A stretch of 9,779 bases of DNA from assembly GCA_945872035.1 (NCBI GenBank), contig CAMBYA010000065.1:1-9779 (forward strand). Reading direction: 5' to 3'. The position numbers and the translations under genes were made by a program. Under the pieces are notes generated by a model. It saw nothing but the letters and a program-made list of their open reading frames with translations, made no database searches and was not told the DNA's origin. Positions 6,212 to 9,779 of the stretch are shown piece after piece (within the stretch, counting starts at the first letter, position 1; every line of letters begins with the position of its first letter). This DNA comes from Rhizobium sp. Q54. Its GTDB lineage: Bacteria > Pseudomonadota > Alphaproteobacteria > SMXS01.

Positions 6212-7180
6212 ATGGACTATGACCCAGACGACGTAATAGCGATCTTCAACCCGTACGCGAATCGGCGATTTAAGGAACTTGATGCTAAGGAGAGTAATAA
6301 ACTTGCTCACTACACCAACGTCGATGGGGCTATTTCCATCCTAAAATCTCAAGGGATTTGGATGAGAAACTCTCAAGTTATGAATGATTATTCTGAGGTT
6401 GCTCATGGTATGAGTTGTCTTGATGGGGCCAAGAATGCACGTTTTGGTCAAAGGCTCTGGACTGTTTTAGAGAGGATCGGGGCGGGTCTGGCTGATGAGG
6501 TAAGACAGACCTATGCTCCAAAAGATATCCATCGTATCGAGCATACCTATATTACATCCTTCTGTGAGCATGATTCAGCAGCGGAAGATCAATACGGAAA
6601 GCTCTCGATGTGGAGAGCTTACGGGATTGGATCAAGGCGGGGCGAAAGTGGTGTTGCCTTGGTGTTTAACAAGCGTCCATTTATCGCCTATAGTGGAATT
6701 GGCGCCCTCTCAAGTCCAGTTTTATATGCGGGGACGGACACATATAGAAGTAAATATTTTAGCGAGTTTGTAAGAAACTTGGAGCGCCATGAGCCTGTTC
6801 TCGTGACGTTAGGCCGAGATTTGGTGCGGGAAAACGTAATTAATGCAATGCATTTTAGTGTTTTGTCAACAAAACACCCCGGATTCCGTGAAGAGAAGGA
6901 ATGGAGAGTGATATATTCATCTACATTATCTGCTGCATCTCCATTAGATTATATTGATGATCCGAAAAACTCCGGTAAAATAATACATATTCTTCCACTT
7001 AAAAATTTACCGTTGCAGCATCATTATGCTGATATTAAGGATATATTGCATAAGGTTATTATTGGGCCTTCGGCCAACCCCACCAAGAGCCGAGATAAAA
7101 TTATTCGCGTTCTTCGGGACATCGGCGTGCCATTCCCTGAATTTCGCGTCGTAGTTTCAAATATTCCGATTCGCAGTTAA
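6212..7180 (+). CDS. DUF2971 family protein
   Basis: A 322-residue soluble protein with no signal peptide or membrane segment. DUF2971 hallmarks appear in order: LAHYTNVDGAISIL (31-44), the MNDYSE block (57-62), TSFCE (115-119), LSMWRAYG (131-138), the GVALVF strand (147-152), KHPGFREEKEWR (221-232) and VIIGP (282-286). The biochemical role of the family is not established to my knowledge. The N-terminal HYT-xxx-G-xxx-I pattern recalls the first motif of ADP-ribosyltransferase-like folds (for example DarT), a resemblance only. ATG at 6212 has a strong AGGTGAAGG site six bases upstream. Codon use is AT-rich and unlike every neighbour, implying recent acquisition. It is convergent with the cupin gene, with 22 bases between the stops and no terminator hairpin. 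DUF2971 genes are often met as isolated genes in variable regions; a phage-defence or toxin role is speculation. Confidence 0.85.
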   Translation: MDYDPDDVIAIFNPYANRRFKELDAKESNKLAHYTNVDGAISILKSQGIWMRNSQVMNDYSEVAHGMSCLDGAKNARFGQRLWTVLERIGAGLADEVRQTYAPKDIHRIEHTYITSFCEHDSAAEDQYGKLSMWRAYGIGSRRGESGVALVFNKRPFIAYSGIGALSSPVLYAGTDTYRSKYFSEFVRNLERHEPVLVTLGRDLVRENVINAMHFSVLSTKHPGFREEKEWRVIYSSTLSAASPLDYIDDPKNSGKIIHILPLKNLPLQHHYADIKDILHKVIIGPSANPTKSRDKIIRVLRDIGVPFPEFRVVVSNIPIRS

Positions 7181-7202
7181 ACTTCGCTCAGGTTACTGGT
7201 AC

Positions 7203-7829
7203 TCACCGCCACTCGCCCAGAACCGCCTCGAACGGGGTGTGGCCGGGATTGGTGAAGCGCTGGGTGAGCGGGCCGTCGTGCCAGATCGCGTCGCCGGGCA
7301 CCACGGACAGTGTGCGCGCCTCGCGGCCGGCGATCTCCAGGCTGGTCCCCGCCATGACGATCAGGATGCCCGAGAAGTCGCACCGAAGGTCGCCGGTGGT
7401 CTCGCCCGGCGCCAGCTCGATCTTGTAGGTGCGGATGCGCGGCTTGTCCGCCAGCAAGGTCACGCCCGGCGCATTGAGCGGCTCGGCGGAGGTTACAGGC
7501 GGCGACGCCAGGATCTCGGCGCCGATCATCCGCATTTCCTCGCGGCCCACATTGGTCACCTGGTGGATCAGCGGCTTCGAGCGGAACGGCGCGATCATGA
7601 TCGTGCCCTTGTCGATCTGGCTGGTCACCGGTTCCTCGCCCAGGTCCTGGGTGCAGCAATGCACCCCGTTGATCGCCACGTAGAGCGAGTCCTCGTCATG
7701 GCTGTGATAGAGGGTAATGGCCGAAACGGGGATGCAGACGTCGTAGACGAATGCGTAGTCGTTCCTGAACCGGAAGCGGTGCATGGGCTCGTCATGCACG
7801 GAAACGTAATGCGGCGCCGGCTCGGCCAT
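7203..7829 (-). CDS. Cupin-domain protein (bicupin)
   Basis: A 208-residue protein with two beta-barrel cupin halves. The first (about 25-105) has a possible metal site: His42, His44 and Glu46 in YHSHDED, and His89 in LIHQVTN. The second (about 130-205) has the cupin turns (APGETTGDL, VVPGDAIWH) but not the HxH ligand pattern, so it is probably structural. Cupins range from dioxygenases and isomerases to sugar or ligand binders; nothing here picks one. ATG at 7829 has a GGGAGA ribosome binding site close upstream. It faces away from the GST gene across 123 bases and converges on the DUF2971 gene. High G+C marks it as native, unlike its left neighbour. Cupin assignment is good, function unknown. 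Confidence 0.82.
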   Translation of the reverse strand: MAEPAPHYVSVHDEPMHRFRFRNDYAFVYDVCIPVSAITLYHSHDEDSLYVAINGVHCCTQDLGEEPVTSQIDKGTIMIAPFRSKPLIHQVTNVGREEMRMIGAEILASPPVTSAEPLNAPGVTLLADKPRIRTYKIELAPGETTGDLRCDFSGILIVMAGTSLEIAGREARTLSVVPGDAIWHDGPLTQRFTNPGHTPFEAVLGEWR

Positions 7830-7952
7830 GCTGCTCTCCCTTGGTTCCCCTCGGATGTGTTAGCCGCCGCGACCGGCAAACGCAAACTTTCGGGTTGTCG
7901 GGGCCGCCCGGGAATGCCAGCGTGCGGATCACATTCTCCGGGGAGACGAGAC
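7830..7952. promoter_or_regulatory. Divergent intergenic region between the cupin and GST genes
   Basis: These 123 bases must drive both divergent genes. Ribosome binding sites are clear at each end (GGGAGA for the cupin, GGGGAG at 7940-7945 for the GST). Promoter hexamers are not convincing: a TTTGCG/TAACAC pair with 18-base spacing faces the cupin but is weak. I see no strong palindrome. Confidence 0.25.
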
Positions 7953-8573
7953 ATGAGCGCAGTGAAGATATACGGCACGGCGGGATCGCGGGCCAACCGG
8001 ACCCTCTGGCTGGCCGAGGAGTTGAAGCGGGAAACCGGCCTCGCCTACGAGCTGGTGCCGACGCATTTCATGAACGACGCCAAGAAGCCGGACTATCTCG
8101 CGATCAATCCCAATGGCCGTGTGCCGGCCATGGACGACGATGGCTACATCCTGTTCGAGTCGCTGGCGATCAACCTCTACCTGGCGAAGAAGGCGGGCGG
8201 AAGCCTGGCGCCAAAGGACGCCAGGGAAGAGGGCAAGGCGGTGCAGTGGAGCATGTGGGCGCTGACCGAACTGGAGGACGCCTTTATCGCCATCCTGGTG
8301 CGCCACCCCAAGATCGCGTTCATGCCGCCCGACCCCAAGGTCGAGGCGGACATGCGCACCAAGCTCGAGCGGCCGCTGAAGGTGCTGGAGCAGCACCTGT
8401 CGAAGAACAGGAACATGCTGGGCGACCGCTTCACCGTCGCCGACGTCAACGTCGCGGGTGTCATGTCGATGTCGCGGATCATGGACTTCGACTATTCGCC
8501 CTACCCGCACGTGAAGCAATGGTTCGAGGCCTGCATGGCGCGCCCGGCGCTCGCGGCGGCGGCGGCGCTCTAG
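7953..8573 (+). CDS. Glutathione S-transferase family protein
   Basis: A 206-residue cytosolic GST, full length. The N-terminal thioredoxin-like domain (1-~80) begins VKIYGTAGSRANRTLW, with Ser12 a likely glutathione-activating residue; cis-Pro58 (GRVPAMDD) and Glu69-Ser70 (FESLAINLYLAKK) form the gamma-glutamyl site. The helical C-terminal domain contains the folding motif GDRFTVADVNVAGV with Asp164. GSTs of this bacterial type conjugate or reduce electrophiles, or act as isomerases in aromatic catabolism; no substrate can be named. The start at 7953 is chosen because GGGGAG sits 7 bases upstream and the GST fold begins at once. An open frame extends upstream to 7239 but overlaps the cupin gene and is not coding. 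A hairpin follows the stop. Confidence 0.94.
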   Translation: MSAVKIYGTAGSRANRTLWLAEELKRETGLAYELVPTHFMNDAKKPDYLAINPNGRVPAMDDDGYILFESLAINLYLAKKAGGSLAPKDAREEGKAVQWSMWALTELEDAFIAILVRHPKIAFMPPDPKVEADMRTKLERPLKVLEQHLSKNRNMLGDRFTVADVNVAGVMSMSRIMDFDYSPYPHVKQWFEACMARPALAAAAAL

Positions 8574-8580
8574 GAATTCG

Positions 8581-8604
8581 GGGCCGGCTGGTTGCCGGCC
8601 CTTT
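8581..8604 (+). terminator. GC-rich hairpin, likely rho-independent terminator after the GST gene
   Basis: GGGCCGGC (8581-8588) and GCCGGCCC (8594-8601) form a perfect 8-bp stem with the 5-base loop TGGTT, followed by TTT. It begins 8 bases past the GST stop and ends 25 bases before the next gene, same strand. The T-tract is short, so it may only partly end transcription or act as a 3' stabiliser. Confidence 0.6.
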
Positions 8605-8628
8605 CATCGACACAGGGGAGACAGGCGC

Positions 8629-9654
8629 ATGGAAAATAGCAAGTGGTTGGTTGCATCTCGGCCGGCTGACGGCGTGGTGAGCGGGCAGAATTTCCGCATG
8701 GAGACCGGTCCGGTGCCGGAGATCGGCGACGGCGAGTTCCTGATCGAGATCGCCTATTCCATCGTCACGCCGCCATTGCTGATGTGGCTGACGACGGGCG
8801 GCATGGGCGGCAAGCCGCTGACGCCGGGATCGCTGATGCGCTGCGGCGGCATGGGCAGCATCGTCAAATCGAACAATCCGGCATGGCCGGTTGGCCAGTT
8901 GGTGAACGGCGACCTGGGCTGGCAGAAATTCGCCGTCTCCAACGGCGCCGACAAGACGCCGGTCGTCAAGGTCACCCGCCGCGACGGCGTGTCGACCAGC
9001 GCGCTGATGCATGTGCTCGGCAGCGGCGGCCGGACCGCCTATTTCGGCCTGACCGAGTTCTGCAGGCCCAAGCTCGGCGATACCATGGTGATCTCGGGCG
9101 CGGCGGGCAATGTCGGCTCGATCCTGGCGCAGCTTGCCCGGATGCAGGGCTGCCGGGTCATCGGCATTGCCGGCAGCCAGCGGAAATGCGACTGGCTGAC
9201 GGACGAACTCGGCTGCGAGGGCGCCATCAACTACAAGGACGGCGATCTGGCGAAGCAGCTCGCGGCGCTGTGCCCCAAGGGCATCGACATCTTCTTCGAC
9301 AATGTGGGCGGCGAGACCCTCGATGCGGCCATGGGCCAGCTGGCGCAGGGCGCGCGCGTGGTGCTGTGCGGCGCCACCTCGCAGTACAGCCACGACAGCG
9401 ACTGGTATGCGCCGAAGAACTATTTCAACCTGGTCTACAAGCAGGCCACCATGTCGGGATTCTACGTGGGCAACTTCGCCGCCCGCTACGAGGAGGCGGT
9501 GTCGCGCCTCGCGCCCATGGTGGTCTCGGGCACGCTGAAATATGCCGAGGACATCCATGACGGGCTGGAAAAGGCGCCGGTCGCGCTCGGCAACACGCTG
9601 AGCGGCGACCATTTCGGCGTCCAGCTCGTCAAGATTTCTAACGTGGCGGACTGA
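8629..9654 (+). CDS. Zinc-independent MDR-family NADP-dependent oxidoreductase (PTGR / leukotriene B4 dehydrogenase-like)
   Basis: A 341-residue medium-chain dehydrogenase/reductase without the zinc ligands of alcohol dehydrogenase. Members reduce the double bond of alpha,beta-unsaturated ketones or aldehydes with NADPH. Seen: GRTAYFGL (134-141), nucleotide-binding GAAGNVGS (157-164), AGSQRKC (181-187) where Lys186 is expected to hold the NADPH phosphate, INYKDGD (200-206), and DIFFDNVGGETLD, typical of the subfamily. The usual MPG before the TAYFGL block is replaced by GSG (131-133). AGGGGAG at 8614-8620 gives a clear start. It follows the GST gene beyond a hairpin, so may be partly co-transcribed; with the GST it suggests handling of reactive carbonyls. 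It converges on the next gene with only 6 bases between stops. Subfamily assignment is good, physiological substrate unknown. Confidence 0.94.
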   Translation: MENSKWLVASRPADGVVSGQNFRMETGPVPEIGDGEFLIEIAYSIVTPPLLMWLTTGGMGGKPLTPGSLMRCGGMGSIVKSNNPAWPVGQLVNGDLGWQKFAVSNGADKTPVVKVTRRDGVSTSALMHVLGSGGRTAYFGLTEFCRPKLGDTMVISGAAGNVGSILAQLARMQGCRVIGIAGSQRKCDWLTDELGCEGAINYKDGDLAKQLAALCPKGIDIFFDNVGGETLDAAMGQLAQGARVVLCGATSQYSHDSDWYAPKNYFNLVYKQATMSGFYVGNFAARYEEAVSRLAPMVVSGTLKYAEDIHDGLEKAPVALGNTLSGDHFGVQLVKISNVAD

Positions 9655-9660
9655 CCGGCC

Positions 9661-9779
9661 TTACTTCAGCTTCCGCTTGAACAGCGCCAGCATGTTGTCC
9701 CAGTGACGCTCGGCCGCCAGCTTGTCGTATATCGGCAGGTCCGGCATGGTCCAGCCGTGCTGCACGCCGGGATAGATCT
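9661..9779 (-). CDS. Dienelactone hydrolase family protein, C-terminal fragment
   Basis: The last 39 codons of a minus-strand gene whose start lies beyond the right edge; stop TAA is the complement of 9661-9663. The peptide begins IYPGVQHGWTMPDLPIYDKL and ends in a basic FKRKLK. The YPG-x-xHG-(F/W) block carries the catalytic His of alpha/beta-hydrolases of the dienelactone hydrolase family, and the AAERHW helix near the end also fits. The nucleophile Cys/Ser and Asp lie outside the window. Family members hydrolyse lactones or esters in aromatic and other catabolism. Confidence 0.8.
   Translation of the reverse strand, partial: IYPGVQHGWTMPDLPIYDKLAAERHWDNMLALFKRKLK

Larger units (their letters stand above)
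6099..7200. other. Low-GC segment, probably horizontally acquired
   Basis: Base composition drops sharply just after the radical SAM stop at 6098 and recovers at the end of the cupin gene near 7200. Rows I counted by hand inside are about 32-47% G+C, against well over 60% in the flanks. The segment holds one gene (DUF2971) and its leader. No integrase, transposase, terminal repeat or convincing target duplication is visible, so the mechanism of arrival is unknown. Confidence 0.75.

Noticed and set aside
7175..7181. GTTAAAC after DUF2971, matching the integron core site GTTRRRY
   Set aside because: Only 22 bases separate the gene from the next stop codon, with no paired RYYYAAC box or attC-length palindrome and no integrase, so an integron cassette is not supported.
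7239..7952. Upstream in-frame extension of the GST reading frame
   Set aside because: It overlaps the cupin gene antisense. The GST domain and a good ribosome binding site both place the start at 7953.

Overview
The window is GC-rich, densely packed bacterial DNA. Third codon positions are strongly biased to G/C, and Shine-Dalgarno sites of the GGGGAGA type precede most genes. The gene content (family III CoA-transferase, crotonase, SDR, GMC oxidoreductase, stand-alone GST, cupin, dienelactone hydrolase) suggests an environmental proteobacterium, most likely an alphaproteobacterium. There is no rRNA or other taxonomic marker, so this is inference. No gap between genes exceeds 300 bases.

Left part, minus strand (1-3505): a catabolic operon read right to left. 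It runs from a family III CoA-transferase (2195-3382) to a crotonase (1388-2170), an SDR dehydrogenase (624-1388, start overlapping the crotonase stop) and a GMC-type flavin oxidoreductase cut by the window edge (1-478). Between the SDR and GMC genes lies what looks like the last ~30 codons of a deleted FAD-dependent dehydrogenase (about 508-600). A plausible sigma70-type promoter (3406-3434) precedes the operon. Together the genes suggest activation of a carboxylic acid to its CoA thioester, followed by crotonase and redox steps; the substrate is not evident. The crotonase lacks both catalytic glutamates of classical enoyl-CoA hydratase.

Middle (3506-6098): an SRAP/HMCES/YedK-type abasic-site protein on the minus strand diverges from a 581-residue radical SAM protein with an N-terminal cobalamin-binding-like domain, of unknown substrate.

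Low-GC segment (about 6099-7200): a single DUF2971 gene with AT-rich DNA and codon use unlike its neighbours. Overlapping inverted repeats sit just before its ribosome binding site. It looks horizontally acquired, and a defence or stress role is conceivable but unproven.

Right part (7203-9779): a two-domain cupin (minus) diverges from a glutathione S-transferase (plus). A GC-rich hairpin separates the GST from an MDR-family, zinc-independent NADPH oxidoreductase (plus). The 3' end of a dienelactone-hydrolase-family gene (minus) runs off the right edge. The right part looks like general detoxification or small-molecule catabolism.

I found no CRISPR array, tRNA, rRNA, transposase or integrase. 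The points most worth a second look are the isolated DUF2971 gene with its structured leader, the glutamate-less crotonase, the orphan radical SAM protein and the flavoprotein remnant.
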